DNA of 64,000 nt. It comes from Phanerodontia chrysosporium. Its lineage: Eukaryota > Basidiomycota > Agaricomycetes > Polyporales > Phanerochaetaceae. The notes below the pieces were generated by a model, which made no database searches, was not told the DNA's origin, and saw only the letters and a program-made list of their open reading frames with translations. The stretch covers positions 434,001 through 498,000 of the forward strand of contig MJGA01000019.1 of assembly GCA_001910725.1 (NCBI GenBank). Direction: 5' to 3'. Numbering within the stretch: position 1 is the first letter of the stretch; each line of letters starts with the position of its first letter. Below, one piece after another: positions 22,730 through 33,386 of this stretch. The translations under genes and the position numbers were made by a program.

Positions 22730-22959
22730 GCCCGGCAAGAACGAGCCTTCGGCGTGAAAGGGGAAGGCGGGGGTGACTGAGGGTGAGCGAGCGCCTACGC
22801 GTTAAACAGCTCAACGCGATGCGCAGGGCCAGAAGTCACGCACGATGTGACAAGCCGCAATGTGACAAGCCACCGGCCGTGCGACTGCACAGTTTACAAG
22901 CCACCGGACGTGGGGGCAGCCGCGTCCTTGAGATATGGTCGACGCGGGCCCGGCTGCCG

Positions 22960-23465
22960 TGCATCCTGCCTGCTGGGCTAACCAGCCCTACAGGACAGCG
23001 CGCCGTTGACATCGCCGCTCCCCTTCCTGCCTCTCAGCTGCGTCGGCACGCGCAGCGACCCGCTGGGCTAACCGGCCCTACGGACGTCGCGCGTGTCGAG
23101 CCGCGCCCTCTCCCCCTCTGTTACCTTGCGCGTGCGCGCTCCTCGCCCGTCGCCCGTCGCCCGTCGCCCTTCGCCCGTCGCCCATCGCCCGTCGCCCGTG
23201 GCCTCCGCTCTGCCATGCGCAGCGACCCGCTGGGCTAACCGGCCCTACGGACGTCGCGCGTGTCCAGACGCGTCCTCCCACAGCCCGTACGCTCCCTCGC
23301 GCTCGCCTGTCGCCCGTCGCCCGTCGCCCGTCGCCCATCGCCCGTCGCCCGTGGCCTCCGCTCTGCCACGCGCAGCGACCCGCTGGGCTAACCGGCCCTA
23401 CGGACGTCGCGCGTGTCCAGACGCGTCCTCCCACAGCCCGTACGCTCCCTCGCGCTCGCCCGTCA
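22960..23465. repeat. Minisatellite with nested 7 bp units inside the Plavaka element
   Basis: A unit of about 155-160 bp starting GCTGGGCTAACCGGCCCTAC recurs at about 23062, 23228 and 23381, with a diverged copy near 22971. Each full unit contains a nested run of the heptamer CGCCCGT. The later two copies are nearly identical to each other. Codon-like frames through it on both strands are artefacts of the repeat. Confidence 0.75.
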
Positions 23466-23469
23466 TTTA

Positions 23470-24530
23470 GCTGCCGCCAGCGTTCGCAGCAGAGCGGCCC
23501 CGTGGAAGCTGTTGCCCAGCATCAAAAGCCTTGGTGAGTACTCCATGCTTGGCCGTGCTGATTTCTTGATGCTCAGAGCCATTTTATAGTCGGCCGCGCC
23601 ATCTTGCAGCTGCTAGAAGAGGATGATAGAAGGGTTTATAGCGGAATAAGAGTCGACCTCATTTTGTACGTACCCTGTAGTTAAGTTCTCTTGGTGCACG
23701 GCTGCGTGTTGGGCAGACGCACGCCATGCAAGCAATGCCCATGTTCGACGGAAGAGACTCGACGCGCAGAACATTATTGCGCGTCTGCCCGTGATACTGC
23801 TGCTGGCCGGCGACTTCAATTAGCGCGGTGAGTAAGCTTGGCTCGACACGCACAAATGCAAGTGCGTTCGCCATGCTCGCTGTCGTCGTTGGTCTGCACC
23901 ACGCACCGTGCTGCGGTTTTGCTAGTATTGTGGGAGCCCACCTGCAGCACGTGTACTGAGGGGCTTCCGCCCAGTGTAATGCTAAGTATGCGCCCCTGCG
24001 GTGCCTGTTTGTCACTAAGCGGTAGCCTATGACATCTAGTTGAGGATGACGCTTACCTGCGCGGGTTTCGTGTAGCGTCGCTGGTGATGGGTGTCACTAT
24101 GTAAATAAGGTCAATCAGACACCCTCTCTTCCTGACGTGGAACTTCTTGAGGAAGCTGCACATTTCCCGCTCCGTCTAACCTCCCTTCGAGGAGCAGCAC
24201 ATCTTCCGCTTCGTCTCATTAACCTTGCAGATCCAGAACATGCCTGGGTGATAGTTGTGAGTTTTTACAGCCGTCACCAGAAACAGAAATATGAATACAT
24301 ACCGGTGATGGTCAGAGAGGGTCATATGAGACATGGGACGGAACAAATAATGGTGGCGGCTGTACACAACACAAGTTGAACATTTCGACAGCGGTCACTC
24401 CCATCAATCCATCAGGCGCCACAAAGGACCTCACCTTGCACAGTCCCTGTGAACATTAAGCTGCTTTGTACCAGTGTACATATATCTTGGTGGTGCTCAC
24501 TACTACTACAATATACATATATATATACTG
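23470..24530. other. Interior of the Plavaka element without a recognised gene
   Basis: Short frames occur on both strands (for example minus 23659-24015 and plus 24137-24379), but none shows a motif or a convincing exon chain. A TA-rich tract lies at about 24505-24530, just after the transposase stop. Confidence 0.3.
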
Positions 24531-24532
24531 TT

Positions 24533-27500
24533 CTAGTACCTCTGGAACAACTCTTTCGTCCGAACAAAGCTATCTGAATCAATAACATCTACCACAAAAT
24601 AATGACCTGCTCGAGCAGTATCAGGGTACAAAATTGCCCCCCGTTTGAGAGACTGTGCAGGTATAATTCTGCATTGGCTTCGGGGCAGCTGCTTGACCGG
24701 GAATAGGCCAAGGTCGATGTTACTTTGTCTTCGCTTGACGTACTGCATTGGTTGCACAAGCAGCAGGGGATATCGTTCGCTCTTGTCTATGGTCAAGACA
24801 AAGGCAAAGACTAGCTTGGCGTAGGTGAGCTTATCCTGATAGTCATGGAATATGATGCTGTCGTGGCGTGGGGCCTTGTTCCAGGCCTCAGTACAGCGAA
24901 GTAAGTCTGTGTTAAGCCGCCATGTGATGAGCAACTCGTAATCCACTTCAAGCATATTGCATTGGGTGGTCTGTGGATACAGAGATATTTTAGCCAGATA
25001 TCAGCCACAGTCTCATGCACTTACAATTTTATCATCTGGCTCTAATGCAGGGCGGCCTGAAATACCAGGAATGTTCTTATAGGCTCGGAGTTGATTGATA
25101 ATTGTTGCTACCTTTTGACGGAAATTCCTGAAGGCAAGATCATTGCTGTACGTAGCTTCAATATCTTGGAAGGTGGCAGTGGGTTTACGGGATCCAAGAT
25201 AAACAGGTCCGAACTGGTGAAGTTTTCTGGTATCTGACTGTCTCTCCTCTTGCAGATAGGCAGTATGCTCGTTGATCCTGGCACGAATGGCAGAGCAGCA
25301 TAGGAATTGATGGTCAATTTTTGTGATCTGCTGGAACATAAGATTATACACTACATTAATCATATGCTGCATACCTGATCAAAGATCTGTTTATTGTTGG
25401 TGCGGTTCTTTGCCCAATCACGTATAGGTCCATGTAAACACTCCCAAAGCCTGGTGCTCATATGTTGTATTACACCCTTTGCCCTGATGTCTTGAGTAGC
25501 ATGGGTGTGTGTATGCATTTTGGGAAAATTCCAGCTTTTTGGTGGAATTTTAGCTGGACGAACAAGCTCGTATAGCTGTTCATGTTCCTGGGGGCATGGG
25601 TGGCATTAGTAAACAAAGAAATGTTAGCTATTGAATACATACTGCAATTAAGTCTCCGAACTCATAAATGCACTTATCCAGTGCTTGCAGGGTTTCCTCA
25701 GTATGAACTTCAAAGCCCATATACATATCACACTCCAGGTACTTGCGAATAGCCTTGAGAAGAGAGTATCCTGCTTGGGATTTCTCTTGCGTCATGACAT
25801 TGGCAGACGCATATATCAGAACCTATGTTCTTCATTAATTGCTGTTTTCATTGAAGCATAGTCTAGTTACCTTAGAGATGTCCTGATATTTGGTGCCATC
25901 TGTGAAGTCCACCAACAAAATACCATTGAAGTGGTTCAAATTGGGCCATCGAGGCATTGCCTTGGCACTAAAATGCAATCAATATATAGTGCACAGTCAC
26001 TGCAATCCGTAAAGCTCACCCGTCATCAATTGCAGCTCGGCTTGCTCGTCCAAAGCCTGCTGCATTACAGATAGCTTTGAATCGATCCCATAAATGGTGG
26101 CCAAAGAGACCAAGATGATAAGCATGCAGGCGATCGAATGATAGAGCCTTGTAGATGCAAGTATTTCCCAGCATCCAGAAAACATTCTAAGTATAGTTTC
26201 AGTCAGTTGGCAAGATATTCATTAACAATTCTTACCACAACTGGGCGAAGACCTTCACTAGCTAGTGCTGTTTCCTTGAGTGTCTTGGTAGCGTACACCC
26301 TTCCCAGCAACTCAGACGTATGTGCAGTGGTGCGTCACTCATAGAACAGAGTTGCACGGACATTCCCAAGGCTTTCTTGAGGTATAAGACATACTGGACA
26401 AGGGCATTTGCCACGATAGCCCCTGATCAAGGCCATGACACATCTATTAGATATCAGTAAAGCTTGACATTGCACAATAATGCAAGACCACATACTGCTC
26501 TTCATAGTCTGCAGATAGGATGTTGATAAACGGATATAATACCCGTCTCAGTCCGTCGCCGCAATGAACAGGGCAGCCTACTTTTGACAAGACGGCTATG
26601 CTTTCTAGCACCTTCTCAAAGCTTTTGTGCCATATAACCTTCTTGAAGTCTACCCAAGACTTGATTTTTCGTTGCTCTGAAGTATCCTTCATCTGTGAGA
26701 CCACATCAATTGATATTATACTATGCTGATAAAACTGGGCTAGCATAAAACATACCAATGGCAGAAAGCCCACAACACACCCTCCGCCAAAGCCACGGCC
26801 ATTTCGGATAGAGCTATCCAAATTGGAGATGCGGGCCATAACTGGATATCCCTCTTGCGTGCCAAAGCTGGAAATCTTGGACTTGTCAGCAAACAGGATT
26901 ATACCCAGTGGCTTTGCCTCAGGATCGTCTTTGAGTGCAGTCTGTTTATATGAAATTGAGGTGCAGCAGAGACTGCAGCAAAAAAGCATACCTGGGCATC
27001 CCACATACTGCCTCCAGTGATAGGATCCTCAAGGTAGGGTTGCCAATCCTGACCGTCCCACTTGGACATGCGGATGGCATCCCACTGAAAGTACGGACCA
27101 AGTCGTGGCTCGCCTACCACTGATTCAACCCACTGCCAGAGATTGCGTACATGGACATCATAAGAATGTTCCACCTTGTCATACTTCTCCGTGATTGTGT
27201 GCTTGGTGAACTGATATATATTAGATAAATAAAAGAGGAAGCTATTGATACAGTCATACCGGCGGATGAAACACCGCAGCTTTCTCCCAGTTAAGATTCA
27301 TGTGGTTGAAGTCCTTGAGTGAGAACGTAGACTCGCCCGTCCGCACCTTTGCAATGATGTTGAGCAGGGTATTAACCTGAGCCTCCTTCAATCCTGCCTC
27401 AAGAGCAATCTCCGCAAACTTGAAGTCGTCAAGAGACTCAAACGGTGCGTGAGACTCTTCAAAGTTGTCAGGCAGAGGTACGCGCTCTGGCTGCTCCCGC

Positions 27501-28186
27501 TTGTAGTGGACGAAGCGGTAGATCTTTGTCCCACGGCCGCTCAATGGATGGTACTCGACGCGGATGTCGTCGAGCTTGCGGATAGACTCGGTGACGTCGC
27601 CCTTCTCGTTGTCCTCGTCGTCTTCCTTGTCGTCACCTTCGCCACCAGCGTGCTGCTCGAGAACAGCAGAAGCATCCTGTAGTGATGCGTCTTGTTGATC
27701 GGCAGCGAGGGGTGTGTGAAGCGGTGGCGGCGTAGAAGCGGTCCCAAGCTCCGGTAACTCTGAGGGCGTTACCGGTGGGGAGGGCGCAGCGGTGGAAGGA
27801 GGGGCATGGAGGGCGTCGTCCTCTACGGTGCCTACTGCTGACGGAGCCGTAGCATCTGTATTGAGTCGCGATTGGGGGCGTGTGAACTCACCTGTGGAAG
27901 GGCCAGCAATTGCTGGTTCGGACATGGCAGTGTCCTCGTCGTCGACGCGATGCGACCGTTTGCGCCGTTCTGAATGGAAAACGTTAGGTTCCACTAGATT
28001 CGAGGGAAAACACCACGCACTCGTCTTCTTCTTCCTCGACAGCTCTTCCAGCACCCTGCGATCTTGCTCCTGCTCTTCGTATATCCGAGTGCAACTGGCG
28101 ACATGCGAAACGAATCCCCCTTCTCCGTACCAGCCCTTGCATGTTGGACATTGCTTGGGCTGATTCCGAGTCCGTTTTCGTGACAT
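24533..28186 (-). pseudogene. Plavaka transposase, many exons, one in-frame stop
   Basis: The gene starts at ATG 28186 with a zinc-knuckle-like finger (CPTCKGWYGEGGFVSHVASC) and an acidic linker. The core includes EHSYDVHVRNLWQW, PLGIILFADKSKISSFG, GYPVMARISNLDSSIRNG and GGGCVVGFLPL, which are hallmarks of the Plavaka family. Further on are RGYRGKCPCPVC, FDRLHAYHLGLFGHHLWD, RWPNLNHFNGILLVDFTDGT and the C-terminal HYFVVDVIDSDSFVRT before the stop at 24533. About a dozen introns splice in frame. A TGA at 26335-26337 interrupts the frame between FYE and RTTAHTSELLG, with the frame continuing normally on both sides. This copy therefore probably makes a truncated enzyme and would need transposase from elsewhere. 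Confidence 0.82.
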
Positions 28187-28509
28187 GGGAAGGCGGAGGG
28201 AAGCGGAGGGAAGCCGGAGGTGCAAATCTAGGTGGGTGGTCCCAAGGTGAGCATACTACGCCGGTGCCGAGGCCTCATTGGTTGTCCAGGGCTCACCTAA
28301 GGTCGCAGATGTCGTGATTTTGGGTCCTTCGACGATTTACTTCGTGTGTTGATAGGTTTAGAGGAGGGGGGAAAGCGTTACGGACCAGGGTTCAGACCGT
28401 GAGTTCTGCACCGTGCGTCCTGCATTAGGAAGGCGCCCTCACGCGCAGCTTGTGAGGACTCACGAGTAATCTTATCAGCTCGAGATAACGCGTGAGATCA
28501 TCCCACGCG

Positions 28510-28608
28510 TCATGAGGGCCTCTCGAGGCGCTCTAGAGGCGCTCGCGGGGCACGGCCGAGGTCGGCTCGAGATCGGCACCTCATGAGGCACGCTCAGCTT
28601 TTCCGACA
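28510..28608 (-). repeat. Right terminal and subterminal repeats of the Plavaka element
   Basis: The complement of TGTCGGAAA ends at 28608. TCATGAGG occurs at 28510 and inside the palindrome CCTCATGAGG at 28579-28588, with degenerate versions (CTCACGAG, GCGTGAG) back to about 28450. The spacing from the end to the first motif matches the left end within two bases. Confidence 0.65.
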
Positions 28609-29399
28609 TGGCGCTTACAAACCCGCTCCCCCCAGACACTCAACATGGACCTTGCAGCTAACCATCAGCAAAAAAAAGACCGCTAGATCTAGCTAGGCCT
28701 GCGATGACCAGGCTCCCAGAGCAGGTCAGCGCTTCCAGGCTGGGATTGTAGTTGCCAGCGCAGACATGCGATCGGTAAGCTTGACCATGTCCATCAGTCT
28801 GACATCATAGACCAGGCTCACTATTATGGTAAGCTAGGTCAGGCATGGCCAGGGCTGGTAATGCCTGGCAAGCGGCTGCGGTTCCGGGCTCACCTTTGGG
28901 TTCGTTCGGCTGCTACTCGGGCCCATCCCATATATTTTAGATAATAAAATCGATTTATTCATAAGGATATAGTACAGGATACAGTACACAGGTGGGTGGG
29001 TGTCAGATGGCTGGCCATACCACATACTTGTGTTGCCCGCATGCTAGCCATACATGACGCTGATCGTGTTGGACGGATGCTATACGCTAGGCGCCACCGA
29101 GAGGGGTTCGCTGAAAAGTGAGCAGCGTATAGAAAGCAGCGACAAACCTGTCAAAGGAAAATACTGCTGCGCCTGCAAGTGGACATCAGTACAAAGGGTC
29201 AGAAAGCGGGAGCTGATCACGTACACGCACGAGCTCCTGTACCCCCAGTGTATGCTGTGTACGAACACGACAGGTCAGATGATAAGGTACAGAAGAGCGG
29301 GTATGGATGCTCACTGCGGGTGATTGATTTCAGCAGCCTCACACGCGCGGCTCGCGTGAAAACTGTAGAAGGTTGTAAGCCAATAGGTCACGGCCACGG

Positions 29400-30427
29400 T
29401 ATGGTGTATATGCAGGTCAGTTCAGACGCACCTGATGGAGGGTCATGGCGGACATCACACTGTTCGCATGGTGGTATTGTGAGGACTCATACGAACACGC
29501 GTGTGCGAATGAGGCGTAGGGGTCGCTCCGACCAGCTCGAAGGCTCGGCACGGGCCCTGCGAGGGCTGGCAGGAGCCTGTCCGATGACGACGACGACGCA
29601 GAGGACTGTGCGAGGCCGACGCTGACGTGAGCGTGCTGTACACTGCGCGCGGCTGCCCGCACATGAGCCCCGCGCATGTGAGCTGCTCACCTTGTACTCT
29701 GCCACCTTTTCCTTGTCCTGAAGCGTCATGGGCGACCACAGCGATCAGCGCAGAGAGAGGAGAACGAACGCACCCGCATCCAGTCCGGCCGCCGCAGACC
29801 CCAGCCCATGCGCTCGATTCCTAGCCGGCGGCATGTCTTGCACGAGTCGCCGTCGACGCGCTCCTCGCCGCATTTGTGGTGGAGGGGGCGCTTCAGGGTC
29901 AGTCGCGGGTCGTGATTTTATGTAAAGGACACACGCACCTTGTGACGCACTCGACATGTCCTGCAGGCACCGCAAAGACGGAGACGGTCAGTGTCGGGCG
30001 TGCATGCGAGAACAGATGGGCCGCCACATACCAGCATCTGTGTGGGTGTCAAGTGTGCTGTGAGAGTCCTGGAATACAGATCGGGAGGAATTAGCGAGGG
30101 TATATGCGCATATACAATGGCACTTACGGTCGCGTTGCCACAGCTTCATACCCTGTTCGGAGTGATGTCCATATTAACATGGCCGGCCTGATGCAAGGCA
30201 AGGTGCAGTAAGGAGACGTTCATGATAGGGCTGCGGGGAAAACAGGTTCGCCTCAAAGCAATTCTGGAAATTATCAGCCAATAGCCTCTGATCCAAGATG
30301 CATAAACATACATTGCTTGTGCAAGCCTCATGGCCTCACCGGTGATTGAAGGGCCAAGTTCTTTGTCTAGATCAGGTTCGACAGGAGCATTCGGACGACG
30401 GGATGGTGCCAGGAGTGAGGAACTCAT
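29400..30427 (-). pseudogene. Zn(II)2Cys6-type regulator relic
   Basis: A minus-strand series of exon-like pieces begins with ATG 30427 (MSSSLLAPSRRPNAPVEPDL). Near 29990-29820 it gives CRTCRVRHK, then across an intron KCGEERVDGDSCKTCRRLG, then GWGLRRPDWMR and DKEKVAEYK. This is the DNA-binding end of a fungal zinc-cluster transcription factor of the basidiomycete GWGP.RP.W type. Two problems stand out: the sixth Cys is replaced by Arg (ERMGWG where ECLGWG is usual), and I could not join the N-terminal exon to the zinc cluster in frame. No C-terminal regulatory domain is evident downstream. It is probably a fragment or decayed gene inside the second TIR element. Confidence 0.5.
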
Positions 30428-30852
30428 GGCGGTATGAGAGAGAGAGAGAGTAGGGCGGAGGGGATGGGAGATTTATATGCGGTGGAGTGGACTATGCTTC
30501 TCCGGCACTTCAACGTCATGTCTCCTTCTGTCACTTGACACGTTTGTCACAGATCTGAAGTCCTGGTAAGTAAGGAATGTCACAGGTAAGTCACTGTGTG
30601 ACCTGATAAGCCGTCATGGGCTTCCGCGGGTTCAAGCGTTCAACTTCAACCTTGGCGCATCTTCCGCAGCTGCATGTATGATCTAATCACAAGCACCTCA
30701 CCGTGACCCAAGATATGCGACAAGCTTGCTGTAAGAGGGGACAGGTGCAACCTGGCTGCGTCATGGGAGCGCAGCCACCAAATCGACTGAGAGCACCCGG
30801 ACGCGGTGCGCAACAACTAGTGTCATCGTAGAGAGAAAACAATGTGCACAGC

Positions 30853-31452
30853 TGTCACAGTTTTTCGTCTTAACCCTTAGGGTTAGGGGCAGCAGGTGAC
30901 AGAAGCGATTACTCCGAACTGTGACATGCAGAAGCGCTGGAGTGACAGCCCTAGGCTCGGGGCTGGTCACGTGATACGGCGGTCACGTGATGCGCACACG
31001 TGCGGTATCCCAGGGTCACATGGTCGAAGGTCTAGAAGCAGGCAAGGGTCTGGAAGCGCCGAGACACTCCGGAATGGACTAGAAAGCCCTGGAGGTCTCT
31101 GGACAGGTCCGGACAGTGCTGGAACGTTCTGGAGGTTTCTGGGACATCGTAGGAACATTTAGGAACGTGTAGGAGAATGTAGGAATGCCTGTAGGGCACT
31201 AGCCAATAGCGTAGTAGGTATTAGATAGCTAGGACCCTGAACACCGGTCCCTGGGGACCTGGTGCACATGTATATAAACCCTGAGGGCTGGGGGTGCCTC
31301 CCCAGCTTCAATCTCATCGCATCTCACCTCTCTAGCCTCTATACCTCGTCTTCAAGCCTGGCTACACCCTTTGTAGTCCAAGTAAACCTTTGCCAGTGAG
31401 TATTGCTGGTTGGTTTGGTGTATAGGCGCTAGGGCAGCGCATTTTTGTGATA
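30853..31452 (+). mobile_element. Solo LTR, copy B
   Basis: This 600 bp copy runs from TGTCACAG to GTGATA, flanked by a perfect 5 bp target duplication (ACAGC at 30848-30852 and 31453-31457). It is the near-identical inverted twin of 16526-17125; the only difference I noticed is one base just upstream of the TATA box (TATATAAA, 31271-31278). The TATA box and a pyrimidine-rich leader after it fit an LTR promoter. No internal retrotransposon sequence adjoins it. Confidence 0.88.
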
Positions 31453-32216
31453 ACAGCTACTAGTAGAGGCGCTCAAGAGAGCGGCGTGATGAGCCAGGCG
31501 TTGCACCCGCTTGCCACAGCTCATGAGCGGGACCGTAGAGTGCTCCTGCGCCACCTTCGGACTCTGACCACGAGCGAGCTGGAGACCGCCAGCGGAGCTT
31601 CAAGTTGCGTGGCATGCCCAGCGTAAGATGCGAGATTGAGGTCTGTTACTGCTCGTTGTAGATCAGACAGGAGCTTACACTACCATTCAAAATCTGGCCG
31701 TCACACGCTTGCAATCCAAGATCACCAGGACAAGCCATGGCCAGGCATTGCCAGGTATGACCAGACTGGTGCGCCTTTACCATCGCAGGCAAGCGCTAGT
31801 CTGGCTGGCGGCGCCTTGCCAGCCATGTCATCCCAGATCTGCGACCTATTTTTTTGCTGATGACCGTTCGCTAAGTCACGCTTCTTCAGAAACCATGTTC
31901 TATCCGAATAAATCTCGAGACATTTTGCGTAGTCAGATCTCAAAATTCCTGCAGATATTGTGGAGATAAGGACCCGACAGTCTTCACCGCGCAGTGACTG
32001 CGCAGGCACGTCGACAGTCTCGTTTGGAGGGACCAACGTGACGACAGGCTCTTGCTGAACTAAGGGAACTCACGCGGTACCGACTGCGGGAATTGAGTCT
32101 CAGATATCCCGCAGCAACTCCCGATGGTCAAAAGGAACAAATGTCGCTGGCGATTGGTGAGCCCGACTGGTCTTCAACTGTGGTAGTGCCTATCTCTGAC
32201 ATACCCTTGTCGCATC

Positions 32217-33386
32217 ATGCTCACCGACCCCTCCAAGGCGTATGGGGTGCAGGACCTATCGAATGCCTCGGAGGAGACACTGTGTGGATTGGACGCCAGC
32301 GCAAGGTCCAAAAGTCCGCTCAGTGCTGCTGACGGTCCTGCCATTGTGCCTCAGCCGGCGGAATACCGTATGCCACATCGAACTGTTCTGGAAATTAAAC
32401 CTGCCTGAGTTTCTTCTGTAGGAGACGTGCCCAAGGTTTTCGACACCGCTCGAAAGGCCAACGCCGAAGACCCACTGAACCGCTACATCAAAGATACGCC
32501 CGTGAGCTAGCATATATTACATACGCAGGACCTTCCTACCATACGGACACTTCAGGATAGCGGGAACGGGTCTAAGGCCATACCGGTAATCAGAAAAATC
32601 ATCAATTACGTGCAATATTCGAAGGATGTTCACGAGAAGGTGCTGTGGACCGTCAACCATGGCCAGTCCTACATACGCATGTGAGCCCTTCACGCTATCT
32701 CGTGCGTGTAGGAAGACTTATGAACGCTCTTCTCTCACTTTTGCGTAGAGTTGACCCACAGCGGAAGGCGGGGCCGCTGAGCAAAATTATCGACCGTATT
32801 GTAGAGAATCTCTCGACCCAGTCCTTGAGCCCGCAGCAGAAGGCGGTGGGTCCCCATGGCGCCGAGGGCAAGGCTCAGACTGAGTTCCGATGCAGCGACA
32901 GCAGGAGTTTGTGACTAAGATGAACGACGGGCTGAAGGAGGTCCTCGGCGACGACATCAAGAGTATGTTCGTGGTCGCTGGCCTCGCAACAGACCCCGAA
33001 TACCAGGGGCGCGGGTACGCCTCTACTCTTGTTCGTCTTGCCTCTGGCATGGTAGGTGTTCGAGCCTTTGTAATAGGTCGTCTCGCTGATCTCTTCCCGC
33101 GACACCGAAGGCGTACGCACGTGGCGTGGGGACCTGGCTGATCTCGAGCAACACCGCCAACCGATTCTTCTATGGCTCCCTCGGCTTCGTGATCAAGAAG
33201 ACCTTCTATCTGGGGAATGACGACCCGACGTGGACTGGCCCTGCCGTCCCGCTCGATATTGTACGAGAGCGTTCTCTGACTCTCGAGGTTCGAGCGATGC
33301 TGAGCGTTCCTCTGCAGATGGTCAGGGACCCAATGCGTCCGTTGGAGAAGCAAGCCGTGGGGTCACAGGCGATGTGCACGATATAG
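32217..33386 (+). CDS. GNAT-family N-acetyltransferase, paralogue 2
   Basis: Coding exons are clear from about 32442 onward: DVPKVFDTARKANAEDPLNRY, then VLWTVNHGQSYI. Motif A follows (VVAGLATDPEYQGRGYASTLV), then GTWLISSNTANRFFYGSLGF and a last exon from 33320 that begins Met-Val-Arg and stops at 33384-33386. Splice sites keep the frame throughout. The first exon is less certain; I place it at 32217 because the frame MLTDPSKAYGVQD can be spliced through a 43 bp intron. Acetyl-CoA binding is supported by the Q-x-x-G-x-G loop. The acceptor substrate is unknown. This copy is the cleanest of the three paralogues. Confidence 0.75.

Larger units (their letters stand above)
17742..28608. mobile_element. 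Plavaka DNA transposon (10.9 kb) carrying TET/JBP and DUF6698-like cargo
   Basis: The element is bounded by inverted TGTCGGAAA at 17742 and its complement ending at 28608. Inside these ends the next 20 bp also correspond (AGCG.G then TCATGAGG). Both ends carry clusters of the TCATGAGG octamer (17764-17938 on the left, 28510-28588 on the right). A TG dinucleotide flanks both sides and could be a 2 bp target duplication. Inside lie three minus-strand genes: a DUF6698-like protein, a TET/JBP-type oxygenase and, near the right end, the Plavaka transposase. Plavaka elements belong to the broad CACTA/EnSpm group, in which subterminal repeats and short target duplications are normal. The boundaries are my inference from the repeats. 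Confidence 0.72.
28663..31862. mobile_element. Second TIR element (3.2 kb) with a nested solo LTR
   Basis: CATCAGCAAAAAAA at 28663 is matched by its complement ending at 31862. The similarity continues inward (AGACCGCTAGATCT on the left against TAGGTCGCAGATCT on the right). Both subterminal regions are also rich in CCAGGC and GGTCA words. No transposase is visible, so it would be non-autonomous; the superfamily is unclear because I find no convincing target duplication. Solo LTR B is nested near its right end. The left end lies only 55 bp from the right end of the Plavaka element. Confidence 0.5.

Noticed and set aside
23078..23470. Open frames with repeated peptides on both strands
   Set aside because: They are translations of the minisatellite.
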